This document shows positions 18,170 to 27,600 of a stretch of DNA of 64,000 nt, in pieces. Location of the stretch: contig NZ_FNSU01000003.1 of assembly GCF_900105325.1 (NCBI RefSeq), forward strand, positions 1,922,001 through 1,986,000. Reading direction: 5' to 3'. The notes under the pieces were generated by a model. That model had not been told where the DNA came from and searched no databases. It saw only the letters and a list, made by a program, of their open reading frames with translations. The stretch is from Pseudomonas marginalis. GTDB taxonomy: Bacteria > Pseudomonadota > Gammaproteobacteria > Pseudomonadales > Pseudomonadaceae. Within the stretch, counting starts at the first letter, position 1, and every line of letters starts with the position of its first letter. The translations under genes were made by a program, and so were the position numbers.

Positions 18170-18673
18170 ATGACTCAAGTCAAACTGACCACCAACCACG
18201 GTGACATCGTCATCGAGCTGAACGCCGAGAAAGCGCCGATCACCGTCGCCAACTTCATCGAGTACGTTAAGGCCGGCCACTACGAAAACACGGTTTTCCA
18301 CCGTGTGATCGGTAACTTCATGGTCCAGGGCGGCGGTTTCGAGCCTGGCATGAAAGAAAAGAAAGACAAGCGCCCAAGCATCCAGAACGAAGCGGACAAC
18401 GGCCTTTCCAACGACAAGTACACCGTCGCCATGGCCCGTACCATGGAGCCGCATTCGGCCTCCGCGCAGTTCTTCATCAACGTGGCCGACAACGCCTTCC
18501 TGAACCACAGCGGCAAGAACGTACAGGGCTGGGGCTACGCCGTGTTCGGTAAAGTCACCGAAGGCCAGGACGTTGTCGACAAGATCAAAGGCGTGTCGAC
18601 CACCTCCAAGGCCGGTCACCAGGACGTTCCGGTCGAAGACGTGATCGTCGAGAAAGCCGAGATCGTTGAGTGA
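18170..18673 (+). CDS. ppiB: Peptidyl-prolyl cis-trans isomerase B (cyclophilin)
   Basis: The 167-residue cyclophilin catalyses proline isomerisation during cytoplasmic protein folding; there is no signal peptide. The family core is present: TVFHRVIGNFMVQGGGFEPG with the catalytic Arg, MEPHSASAQFFINVADNAFLN and WGYAVFGKVTEGQDVVDKI. The ATG at 18170 is preferred over an upstream GTG at 18164. It overlaps lpxH by four bases (GTGA), an arrangement conserved in Pseudomonas. Confidence 0.95.
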   Translation: MTQVKLTTNHGDIVIELNAEKAPITVANFIEYVKAGHYENTVFHRVIGNFMVQGGGFEPGMKEKKDKRPSIQNEADNGLSNDKYTVAMARTMEPHSASAQFFINVADNAFLNHSGKNVQGWGYAVFGKVTEGQDVVDKIKGVSTTSKAGHQDVPVEDVIVEKAEIVE

Positions 18674-19419
18674 TATTACTGATTTCAGATTTGCATCTGG
18701 AAGAGGAGCGCCCGGACATTACCCGGGCGTTTCTGGATCTGCTTCACAACCGCGCCCGTGGCGCCCAGGCGTTGTACATTCTGGGGGACTTCTTTGAAGC
18801 CTGGATTGGCGACGATGGGATGACGCCCTTCCAGCGTTCGATCTGCGAGGCTCTGCGCGAGCTGAGCGACAGCGGCACCCCGATTTTTATCATGCATGGC
18901 AACCGCGACTTCCTGATCGGCAAGGCGTTCTGCAAAGCGGCAGGCGCCACCTTGCTCAAGGACCCGAGTGTCGTGCAGCTCGCAGGCGAACCCGTGCTGT
19001 TGATGCACGGCGACAGCCTCTGCACCCGCGACCTTGGCTACATGAAGCTGCGGCGCATCCTGCGTAATCCCATCGTGCTGTTTATCCTGCGTCACCTGCC
19101 GTTGCGCACCCGCCACCGGCTGGCGCGCAAGCTGCGCAGTGAAAGCCGCGCGCAAACGCGCATGAAGGCCAACGACATTGTCGATGTGACGCCCGAGGAA
19201 GTGCCGCGGGTGATGCAGCAGTTCGGCGTGCGCACCCTGGTCCACGGCCACACGCACCGCCCGGCGATCCATAAGCTGCAGATTGGCGACCAGGCGGCCA
19301 AGCGCATTGTGCTGGGGGATTGGGACAAGCAGGGCTGGGCGTTGCAGGCGGATGAGCAAGGCTTTCAGTTGGCGGCGTTTGACTTCGTCAATCCGCAGCT
19401 GGCGTTGCCTGGCGCCTGA
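18670..19419 (+). CDS. lpxH: UDP-2,3-diacylglucosamine diphosphatase
   Basis: The 249-residue metallophosphoesterase hydrolyses UDP-2,3-diacylglucosamine to lipid X, the fourth step of lipid A synthesis, at the inner membrane surface. Metal-binding motifs are in order: SDLHL (6-10), LGDFFEAWIGDD (about 40-51), HGNRDFL (about 77-83), MHGDSLCT (about 114-121) and HGHTHRP near 195. Translation starts with GTG at 18670 overlapping the ppiB stop. A large nested REPIN follows the stop. Confidence 0.95.
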   Translation: MILLISDLHLEEERPDITRAFLDLLHNRARGAQALYILGDFFEAWIGDDGMTPFQRSICEALRELSDSGTPIFIMHGNRDFLIGKAFCKAAGATLLKDPSVVQLAGEPVLLMHGDSLCTRDLGYMKLRRILRNPIVLFILRHLPLRTRHRLARKLRSESRAQTRMKANDIVDVTPEEVPRVMQQFGVRTLVHGHTHRPAIHKLQIGDQAAKRIVLGDWDKQGWALQADEQGFQLAAFDFVNPQLALPGA

Positions 19420-19460
19420 TCCTCAAACACCACTGATCCAATGTGAACAGAGATCAAAAT

Positions 19461-19659
19461 GTGGCAGGGGGCTTGCCCTAATGCCGTTCAGTTAAGCGAA
19501 AGTGATTCACTGTAGGAGCGAGCTTGCTCGCGAAAAACGCCCAGGCAACGCGTTCATTCTCGATAAGCGCGGTGGCCCTGAGTTCTTCGCGAGCAAGCTC
19601 GCTCCTACAGTGAATCACTTTCGCTTAACTGAACGGCATTAGGGCAAGCCCCCTCCCAC
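19461..19659. repeat. Nested REPIN: a GTAGGAGCGAGC REPIN inside a GTGGGAGGGGGC REPIN
   Basis: Bases 19461-19534 are an inverted copy of 19586-19659 with one mismatch seen, around a 51-base loop. The outer 50 or so bases of each arm are the GTGGCAGGGGGCTTGCCCTAATG REP and its flank; the inner part is the GTAGGAGCGAGCTTGCTCGCGAA REP. The structure separates the convergent lpxH and emrB genes and could form a 74-base-pair hairpin, able to stop or protect transcripts from either side. Confidence 0.9.
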
Positions 19660-19686
19660 AATTGATTGCATTTCAGTCTTTGCCAA

Positions 19687-21216
19687 TCAGTGGCCGGACG
19701 CTTCCGGCCCTGCCTTGGCGCCAAACGGCGGTTTGGCCAGCCACACCAGCAGCATCAACCCCATGAACATCCACCCCAGCAACGTGAAGTAATCCACGGT
19801 GGACATCATGTACGCCTGGCTGGTGAGGATCTGGTCCAGTTGCGCGTAGGCCTTGTGCCCTGCCCCACCGAGCGCCTGCAGCGCGTCGCGGGTGGCCGAG
19901 TCATAGGTGGTCATGTTCTCGCTCATGTACGCATGGTGCTGGTCCGCCCGGCGAATCCAGATCCAGGTGGTCAGCGAGGCCGCAAAGCTGCCGCCCAGGG
20001 TCCGCAGAAAGGTCGCAAGACCGGCGCCATCGGCGATCTGGTGCGGTGGCAGGTCGGACATCAGGATGCTCAAGGTCGGCATGAAGAACAGCGCCACGCC
20101 GATGCCCATGAACAGCTGCACCAGGGCGATGTGGGTGAAGTCCACCTCATTGGTGAAGCCCGCGCGCATAAAGCAGCTCAGACCAATCGCCAGGAACGCC
20201 AGGCCTGCCAGCAGGCGCAGGTCGAACTTGTGCGCGTACTTGCCCACGAACGGTGACATCAGCACCGGCAGGATGCCGATCGGCGCCACCGCCAGGCCGG
20301 CCCAGGTGGCGGTGTAGCCCATCTGAGTTTGCAGCCATTGCGGCAGGATCAGGTTGATGCCGAAGAAGCCCGCGTAGCCGAGGATCAACACAATCGTGCC
20401 GATGCGAAAGTTACGGTAGGCAAACAGCCGCAGGTTGACCACCGGGTGCTTGTCGGTCATTTCCCAGATGATGAACACCGCCAGGGCAATCACCGAAATC
20501 GCCGCGCCCACAATGATGAAGTTGGATTCGAACCAGTCCAGGTCGTTGCCCTTGTCGAGGATGATCTGCAGCGCGCCGACGCCCACGATCAGGCTCAACA
20601 GCCCGACGTAATCCATCGGCTGGTAGCTGGTGGTCACCGGGCGCTTCTTCAATTGCGCACGCACCACCATCACCGCAAAGATGCCGATGGGGACGTTGAT
20701 AAAGAAGATCCACGGCCAGCTGTAACTGTCAGTGATCCAGCCGCCGAGGATCGGCCCCGCAATCGGCGCCACCACCGTGACCATCGCCAGCAACGCCAGG
20801 GCCATGCCACGCCTCGCCGGCGGGTAGACCGCGATCAGCAGTGTCTGGGTCATCGGGTACAACGGCCCGGCCACCAGGCCTTGCAGCACCCGGAAGCCGA
20901 TCAATTCGGGCATCGAAGTGGAAATACCACAGAGGAACGAGGCCAGCACAAACAGCATGGTGGCCCACAGGAACAGCTTCACTTCGCCAAACCGCCGGCT
21001 CAACCAACCGGTCAGCGGCAAGGCGATGGCGTTGCTCACCGCAAACGAGGTGATCACCCAGGTGCCCTGCTCCGAACTCACGCCGAGGTTGCCGGAAATG
21101 GTCGGCAAGGCCACGTTGGCGATGGTGGTGTCGAGCACCTGCATAAAGGTCGCCAGCGACAGGCCAATGGTGGCCATCAACAGGCTGGGCGGCGTGAAGG
21201 AGGCGTTATTGCTCAT
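19687..21216 (-). CDS. emrB: EmrB/QacA-type (DHA2) drug efflux permease
   Basis: The 509-residue inner-membrane protein has about 14 transmembrane helices and the DHA2 family motifs: LDTTIANVALPTISGNLG (motif D1) near 29-46, the GWLSRRFGEVKLFL loop 2-3 (motif A) near 70-84 and GPILGGWITDSYSWPWIFFINVP (motif C) near 155-175. It uses the proton gradient to expel hydrophobic drugs through the adaptor and outer-membrane factor encoded upstream. The ATG overlaps the emrA stop by one base (TGATG). Last gene of the marR-nodT-emrA-emrB operon. Confidence 0.93.
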   Translation of the reverse strand: MSNNASFTPPSLLMATIGLSLATFMQVLDTTIANVALPTISGNLGVSSEQGTWVITSFAVSNAIALPLTGWLSRRFGEVKLFLWATMLFVLASFLCGISTSMPELIGFRVLQGLVAGPLYPMTQTLLIAVYPPARRGMALALLAMVTVVAPIAGPILGGWITDSYSWPWIFFINVPIGIFAVMVVRAQLKKRPVTTSYQPMDYVGLLSLIVGVGALQIILDKGNDLDWFESNFIIVGAAISVIALAVFIIWEMTDKHPVVNLRLFAYRNFRIGTIVLILGYAGFFGINLILPQWLQTQMGYTATWAGLAVAPIGILPVLMSPFVGKYAHKFDLRLLAGLAFLAIGLSCFMRAGFTNEVDFTHIALVQLFMGIGVALFFMPTLSILMSDLPPHQIADGAGLATFLRTLGGSFAASLTTWIWIRRADQHHAYMSENMTTYDSATRDALQALGGAGHKAYAQLDQILTSQAYMMSTVDYFTLLGWMFMGLMLLVWLAKPPFGAKAGPEASGH

Positions 21217-22415
21217 CAGCGTTGCGCAGCCTTGGGCGCGGCGATGCTGTTGGCATGGATCAACTCGGTGATCATGGCGTCAGCCTCGGCCAATTGGCGG
21301 TCGTACACGTTGGTGGTGAAGGTCGCCTTCTGCGGCGCCTGTTGCGCCAACACCGGGCCGCTCTGGTCATGCAGGTCGACATTGACGACGGTGCTCAGGC
21401 CGACCCGCAGCGGGTGCTTGGCCAGTTCTTCGGCATTGATGTGGATGCGTACCGGCACCCGTTGCACGATCTTGATCCAGTTACCGGTGGCGTTCTGCGC
21501 CGGCAGCAGGGCAAACGCACTGCCGGTACCGGCGCCGAGGCTATCCACGGTGCCGCTGAATTTCACGTCGCTGCCGTAGATGTCCGACTCGATGTCCACC
21601 GGCTGGCCAATGCGCATGTCGCGCAGTTGGGTTTCCTTGAAGTTGGCGTCGATCCACAGCTGGTTCAGCGGGATCACCGCCATCAACGCCGTACCCGGCT
21701 GCACGCGCTGGCCCAGTTGCACGGTGCGCTTGGCCACGTAGCCGGTGACCGGCGCGATCAAGGTGCTGCGCGCATTGGCCAGGTAAGCCTGGCGCAGTTG
21801 CGCGGCAGCGGCCTGCACGTCCGGGTGGGACGAGATCACGGTGTCATCCACCAGCGCATTGCTGGTCTTGAGTTGCTGCTCAAGGTTGGTCAGCGCGTTT
21901 TTCGCGGCCGTCAGGCTGTCACGGGCGTGGGACAGCTCTTCCTGGGAAATCGCGCCGCCCTGGGCCAGGGTCTTGCGACGGTTGAAGTTGTCCTGGGCAG
22001 TTTGCACATCGGCTTTCTGTGCGTTGACCTGGGCTTTCATGCCATCGACGTTGCTGTACAAGCCCCGCACCTGGCGCACGGTGCGGGCCAGGTTGGCCTG
22101 GGCGCTTTGCAGGCCGACGGCGGCGTCGTTGGGGTCGAAGTTGATCAGCACCTGGCCTTCATGGACCAGGTCGCCATCGTCGGCGCCGATGCTGACCACG
22201 GTGCCGGTGACCAGCGGGGTGATTTCCACCACGTTGCCGTTCACATAGGCGTCGTCGGTGCTCTCGTTGAAGCGCCCGTAGAATTCATACCAGCCCCATA
22301 CGCCCACGACACCGAGGATGACGATCAGCGCGAGGCCGATCAGCATGACCTTGCGTTTGCGTGGGTTGTTGTCTTTGGGTTGTTCTGTAGCGTTGGTGTT
22401 TTCGGCAGTGGCCAT
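21216..22415 (-). CDS. emrA: EmrA-type membrane fusion (HlyD-family) adaptor protein
   Basis: The 399-residue periplasmic adaptor has a single N-terminal membrane helix (about 23-42, VMLIGLALIVILGVVGVWGW), a biotinyl/lipoyl-like region (TDDAYVNGNVVEITPLVTG), a long coiled-coil hairpin (about 110-200) and the second lipoyl half (STLIAPVTGYVAKRTVQLGQ). It bridges EmrB to the outer-membrane channel. It lies 15 bases behind nodT. Confidence 0.93.
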   Translation of the reverse strand: MATAENTNATEQPKDNNPRKRKVMLIGLALIVILGVVGVWGWYEFYGRFNESTDDAYVNGNVVEITPLVTGTVVSIGADDGDLVHEGQVLINFDPNDAAVGLQSAQANLARTVRQVRGLYSNVDGMKAQVNAQKADVQTAQDNFNRRKTLAQGGAISQEELSHARDSLTAAKNALTNLEQQLKTSNALVDDTVISSHPDVQAAAAQLRQAYLANARSTLIAPVTGYVAKRTVQLGQRVQPGTALMAVIPLNQLWIDANFKETQLRDMRIGQPVDIESDIYGSDVKFSGTVDSLGAGTGSAFALLPAQNATGNWIKIVQRVPVRIHINAEELAKHPLRVGLSTVVNVDLHDQSGPVLAQQAPQKATFTTNVYDRQLAEADAMITELIHANSIAAPKAAQR

Positions 22416-22430
22416 GACAAATACCTCAAA

Positions 22431-23882
22431 TTATTCCGTGCGTGTGGCTGGGGTGGTCGACGCCACGTTGTCGGCGCTGTATCCGCCACCCAGGGCCTGC
22501 ATCAATTGAATCGACAGATCGATTTGCCCGGCATTCAGGGTCGCCAGCTGACGCTGGGCCTGCAGCAATTGCTGCTCGATGCTGAGCACGTCCAGGTAGT
22601 TACCGACCCCTGAGCCGTAGCGCTGGACCACGGTGTCGTAGGACTGCTGGGCAATGTCCGTGGCGTGTTGCTGGGCCTGGATCTGCCGACCGGTTTCGCG
22701 CAGTTGCGAAAGGGTGTTGCCGATATCGCCCAAGGCCTGCACCAGGGTTTTGTTGTACTGGGCCACGGCCAGGTCGTAGTCGGCATCGCGCGCATCGAGG
22801 TCGGCGCGCAGGCGGCCGCCATCGAAGATCGGCAACGAGATCGTCGGCGCAATGTTGAAGAAGCGACTGGCCGAGCCGAACATCGCATCCCCCAGCAACG
22901 ACTCGGCCCCGGCGCTCGCGCTGAGGTTGAGGTTGGGGTAGAAGCGCGTCTTGCTGGCGGCGATGTCCTTGCTCGCAGCCTCGACTCGCCAGCGCGCGGC
23001 GATCAGGTCCGGGCGGCGGCCCAGCAGCTCGGCGGGCAACACCGAAGGCACGGCGACAGCGGCGGGCTTGAGCACATTCGGACGAGCCAGTTCGCCGCCT
23101 CGGTCCGGGCCTTTGCCGAGCAATACGGCGAGTGCGATCTGGGCGCTCTGCAGTTGTTTGTCGGCATCGATCAATTGCGACTGGGAGCTGGCTTCCAGGC
23201 TTTCGGTCTGCTGGTACTGGTACTGGCTGTCGATGCCCGCAGCCAGGCGGCGCTTGCTCAGGTCGAGCATTTGCCGGGTGCGCTTGAGGTCATCGCCGGC
23301 CAGGTCGCGCACGATGTGCGCCTGGCCCAGGTCGCTGTAGGCCTTGGCCACATCGGCAGCGAGGGTCAGGCGCGCGGCCTGCTGGTCGACTTCGGCGGCG
23401 CGGGCCTGGCCCAGCGCGGCTTCCCAGGCGGCGCGCTGGCCACCCCAGAGGTCGAAGTTGTAATTGAAGCTGGCGCCGATATTACGCACGGTCGAGTAGG
23501 CATCGCCCTCGCCGCGCGGGTCCTGGTCCTTGGCCAGGCGTGAACGGCTCACGCCGGCGCTGGCATCCAGGGTCGGCATGCGTGCGGCATTCGCGGCATA
23601 GGCGGCGGCTTCGGCCTGATGGGCACGGGCGCTGGCGACTTGCATGTCGGGGCTGTTTTGCAGGGCTTCCTGGATCAGGCCGTCGAGCTGCGGGTCGCCG
23701 AGGCTTTTCCACCAGTCGGCGCTGGGCCAGGCGGCACTCGACAGGGTCACCCCGCTCAGGGATTTACCGGTCTGCAAGGTGTTGGCGTCGAGGCGCCGGC
23801 CCTGGGTGTCGAGGCCGCTGTAGTTGGCGCAACCGGCCATGCTCATGGCCACGAGCACCAGGCATAGGGCACGTGTGTTCAT
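22431..23882 (-). CDS. NodT-family outer-membrane efflux lipoprotein
   Basis: The 483-residue protein is a TolC-like outer-membrane factor. It has a lipoprotein signal with lipobox MAGC (Cys at 18), then the two repeated outer-membrane-efflux domains (about 55-245 and 265-470) rich in long helices. NodT-type lipoproteins form the exit duct of tripartite pumps. The ATG overlaps the marR stop by four bases (ATGA). It is encoded with its adaptor and permease, so the pump appears complete. Confidence 0.92.
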   Translation of the reverse strand: MNTRALCLVLVAMSMAGCANYSGLDTQGRRLDANTLQTGKSLSGVTLSSAAWPSADWWKSLGDPQLDGLIQEALQNSPDMQVASARAHQAEAAAYAANAARMPTLDASAGVSRSRLAKDQDPRGEGDAYSTVRNIGASFNYNFDLWGGQRAAWEAALGQARAAEVDQQAARLTLAADVAKAYSDLGQAHIVRDLAGDDLKRTRQMLDLSKRRLAAGIDSQYQYQQTESLEASSQSQLIDADKQLQSAQIALAVLLGKGPDRGGELARPNVLKPAAVAVPSVLPAELLGRRPDLIAARWRVEAASKDIAASKTRFYPNLNLSASAGAESLLGDAMFGSASRFFNIAPTISLPIFDGGRLRADLDARDADYDLAVAQYNKTLVQALGDIGNTLSQLRETGRQIQAQQHATDIAQQSYDTVVQRYGSGVGNYLDVLSIEQQLLQAQRQLATLNAGQIDLSIQLMQALGGGYSADNVASTTPATRTE

Positions 23883-24352
23883 GCTTTACCTACCCGCTGC
23901 AGGGTGATGGGATCACCGGCAGCTATCAGAATTTTCTTGAGAATCCGTTCCAGGGTTTCCAGCTCGCCAGCCTCAAGTACGCCCGCCAGTTGGTTCAACG
24001 CCTGGGCGCCTATGTGCGGCAGCATGTCTGCCAGGCGCTGGCCGTCGGCAGTCAGCACCAACTGCACCTGGCGGCGGTCCTGCTCGGAGCGTTTGCGGTC
24101 CAGCAGGCCTTTCTGCTCGAGGCGGTCAAGCATGCGGGTCATCGAACCGCTGTCCAGGGACAGGTTGCGGCACAGCTCGGCCGGGGTGTCGACGCCGAAC
24201 TGGGCCATGATGATCAGCACCTTGAACTGCGCGGCCGTGATGCCGTGGGGTTCCATGTGGGTGTCGATGATGCGGTCCTTGAGGAGCGCCGCACGGCCCA
24301 GCAACAGCCCGAGGTGGCAGTTGTGGAAGTTTTCAGGGGTGAAGTGGGGCAT
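23879..24352 (-). CDS. MarR-family repressor of the efflux operon
   Basis: The 157-residue protein has the MarR winged helix: ITAAQFKVLIIMAQFGVDTPAELCRNLSLDSGSMTRMLDRLEQKGLLDRKRSEQDRRQVQLVLT read in consecutive blocks (about 38-105), including the DRR wing. It is the first gene of its own operon, and its promoter holds two nearly identical 14-base palindromes, so negative autoregulation relieved by a pump substrate is likely. AAGGTG lies 7 bases before the ATG. Confidence 0.93.
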   Translation of the reverse strand: MPHFTPENFHNCHLGLLLGRAALLKDRIIDTHMEPHGITAAQFKVLIIMAQFGVDTPAELCRNLSLDSGSMTRMLDRLEQKGLLDRKRSEQDRRQVQLVLTADGQRLADMLPHIGAQALNQLAGVLEAGELETLERILKKILIAAGDPITLQRVGKA

Positions 24353-24368
24353 CGGAAGTCACCTTATT

Positions 24369-24424
24369 ACTGCCTAGGCAGTGAATGTATGACGAGATGT
24401 TACTGCCTAGGCAGCGAAAGTCAA
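24369..24424 (-). promoter_or_regulatory. Promoter and paired MarR operators of the efflux operon
   Basis: On the minus strand, TTGACT (24424-24419) and TAACAT (24402-24397) form a -35/-10 pair with a 16-base spacer. The 12-base palindrome CTGCCTAGGCAG (24403-24414) fills that spacer. A second copy, the 14-base ACTGCCTAGGCAGT (24369-24382), lies just downstream of the start site. The centres are 33 bases apart, about three helical turns, so two dimers could bind the same face of the DNA. Confidence 0.75.
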
Positions 24425-24481
24425 ATGGAATAATTAGCTTGCTTGCTAATTTCACGACCGGCGGGCTGGGATGCAAACCAA

Positions 24482-24667
24482 TGTGGGAGGAGGCTTGCCA
24501 GTCAGTTAAGGCTTTTTGTAGGAGCGAGCTTGCTCGCGAAAAACTCACAGGCGCCGCGTTCATTCAGGAAGCACGCGTTATCGTTGACGTTTTTCGCGAG
24601 CAAGCTCGCTCCTACAGGAGGCGATGTACGCTTAACTGACTGGCATTAGGGCAAGCCCCCTCCCACA
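24482..24667. repeat. Nested REPIN composite, copy 1
   Basis: Outer GTGGGAGG...GGCTTGCC and GGGCAAGCCCCCTCCCACA arms enclose an inner GTAGGAGCGAGCTTGCTCGCGAA REPIN with a spacer containing GCGTTATCGTTGACG. The left outer arm lacks about seven bases (CCTAATG). The whole element is present again, inverted, at 54673-54863. It lies between the efflux operon promoter and the 3' end of tamB. Confidence 0.9.
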
Positions 24668-24686
24668 TTTTTTGATCGAGCAGGAC

Positions 24687-27600
24687 TCAGAAATCGCGCT
24701 TGTAGAAGATGTCGAGGGAACTGGCCACGCCACTCGCCACTTCCAGGTACACCTTTTTGCTCAGCAGGTAGCGCAAGGCAATGGTGCTGGCCGGTTCGAA
24801 CACCCCTACCCCGTAACGCAGGCTGAGTTTCTCGGTGATCTTGCCGCTGGCCACCACTGCCGTATTGTTGCCGCTGCCCTGGGTGTCGAGGTCGAAGTCG
24901 CGAATCCCCAGTTTGTTGGCAAGATCCGAGGTGACCCCGGCGCTGCCCATCAGGCCCAGGCCGAGGGCGGCCTGGGCAAGCATGTTGTTGTCTTCGCCGG
25001 TAGAGCTCAGCGGACGGCCCAGCACCAGGTAGGACAGTGCCTGTTCCTGGCTCATGGCCGGTTCCGAGAAGATCTGCGTGGTGGGCTGCTCGGCGCTGCC
25101 GCTGAGGCGGATACCGGCGACTACATCGTCGGTCTTGCGGATCGCTTCGATATCCAGGTACGGCTGGTCGAGCGGCCCGGCGAACAGCAGGCGTGCGCGG
25201 CGCACATCCAGGCGCTGGCCATAGGCGCGGTAGCGACCGTCGTTGAGCCACAGCTCGCCACGGGTGTCCATGTTGTCGCCGATGTGCACATGGCCCTGCA
25301 CCTTGGCGGTGAGGCCGAAGCCCGAGAAGTTGAGCTGGTCTTCGCCCACCGCCACATCGATATCCATGGCCATGGCCATCGGCGGCTTGCCCTCTTCGGT
25401 CTGGCTGCCGACGATTACGGTGTCATCCGAGACCTTGACCGTCGAAGGCGGCAGTTCGCGCACGGTGATGTCGCCGCGCGGGATCCGCACCTTGCCGGCA
25501 ATCGCCAGTTTGTCGTTCTTCAGGCTGATCTTCAGGTCCGGGGCCACTTCGAGCACCGCATAGGGCTCCACCGTGACCGGCAGTTGCGAGCCTTGCAGGC
25601 TGAGGTCCACCACCAGGGCCTGGCCCCAGTCGATCTGGCCCTTGAGGCTGCCCTGCCCGGCCTTGCCACTGCGCCATGCGCCGTTCAACTGCACACTTTC
25701 ACCGGCGATCAGCGCCTGCACGTTCAGGCCTTCAAGGCTAATGGGCAGCTCCGGCCCGGAGACTTCACCGCCCACCAGGTTGACGTTACCGTTGACCTGC
25801 GGCGCCAGCAGGCCACCGGCGATCCGACCGCTGCCGTTGAGCTTGCCGCTGAGTTTCTCGACCATCGGCACAAATGGCCGCGCCACGGCGAGATCCAGAC
25901 CGGTCAGGCTGAAATTGCCGCTGATCGGCTTGTTTTTCGGCAGCGGGTTGATCTGCGCCTGCAACAGCAACTCGCCGAGCTTGCCGCCACGGAAGTTCAG
26001 CTGGGTGTCGATACGTTTGGGGTTGAGGGTGGTTTCCAACTTGAGGGTGTCGTAGGGGAAATCCAGCCACTGGTCTTTGTCCTTGACGCGCAAGGTGCCG
26101 CCGCTGGCATCCACCGCGACCACGCCTTTGGGGCCGCTGTCGGGAAGGTCCAGTTGGACGTCGGCGTTGAGCTTGCCCTGCCAGGCGAAGTCCTTGGGCA
26201 GAAACGCCGCCAGGCTGTCGATGGGGAATTGCTTGAGGTGGTAGCGCAATTTGGGTTCGGGCATCAGGCGCTGGTCTTCACCGCACAGGCTGGCGGCGCC
26301 GGAGATCCAGCAGTGGGCCGCGAAGGTCAACTTGCCGTCGGCCATGTGCTCGATTTTTGCCGGCGCTTGCAGCCTCCAGTCCTGGCCACCCGCCTGCACA
26401 TCACCACTGGCAAGGCGCCCGCGCCAGTTGCCTTGGTCGAGGTTGCCATCCAGGGCCAGGGCCAGTTTGACCAAGGGACCGGCCAGGTCGAGTTGAACCT
26501 TCTGGTTCCTGATGTCGCCCTGGGCGCTGGCGGTGAGCGTGCCGACCTGGGTGTCGCCGCTTTGAATGCCGCTGCCCTTGAGATCGATTTTCGCGCGCTG
26601 GGCACTGTCCAGGGTCGCGTCCAGGCTAAGGCTTTGCAGGCGATTATCGGCGAATGCCAGTTGCTGGCCCTTGAGGTCGAGTTTGCCTTGGGGCGCCTTG
26701 AGGCTGCCGGCGACGTCGAGTCGGCCATTCACCTGCCCACGCAACTGCGGCCACAGCTGGGCCAGGCGCGCCAACTTGATGTCGATCTGCCCAGCCAGGC
26801 GTTGCTGCAGGCTGCCGCTGCCGTTGATGCGGTTGTCGCCCAGGCGGATATCCAGGTTGGCCAGGGTCCATTGCTCGCCCGCGCCTTCGGCCTTGGCCGC
26901 CAGCACGGCGGTTTGCCCACGCAGGCGGCCCTTGAGGTCGAGGTCGGCGTTGAGCTTGAGTTGCTCGTGCTTGAACTCGCCCTTGCTGCGCAGCGGTCCG
27001 GCCAGGGTACCGGGCAACTCCGCCACCCAGTACGCCGGGTTCAGCGCCGACAGGTCCAACGCGGTATCCCACGCAATACCATCGGCAAATTGCAGGCTCA
27101 GGTGCCCTTCGGCCTTGCCTTGGCCGGCGGTCAGTTTCAGCTCCGGCAGGAAGATTTGCGTGAGGTCGCCACTGAATGGCGTGACCAGATTGAATTTGCC
27201 GGCCGGGCCGTCCAGGTCGGCCTTGAGGTTGCCGAGGTAGTTGCCGTCTTTGTAGGAAACCTCACCGTTGAAGGTGCGCAGCACCACCTGTGGCTCGTCG
27301 ATCAGCGGGTAGAGGCGATGCCAGGGAAAGTCCAGCCAGTCAATCTTGGCCTCGGCGCTGAAGCCTTGTTGCCAGTCCAACTGCGCCGTGAGCTTGAGGC
27401 TTTGTTTGTCGCCGGCATTGAGGTCCAGGCCGGCGATCTGCGCGCCCTTGGCGTCGACCTTGCCTTGCAGCAACAGGTCCACCGGGCCTTTTTCCGCCGG
27501 CAGTACGGCCTTGCCCAGCAGTTGGTAGCCGCTGCCCAGGTCGCCCTTGGCGGTGAGGTCCAGTTGATTGAGCTGCAGGGTGTCGGGCAGATCGGCACTG

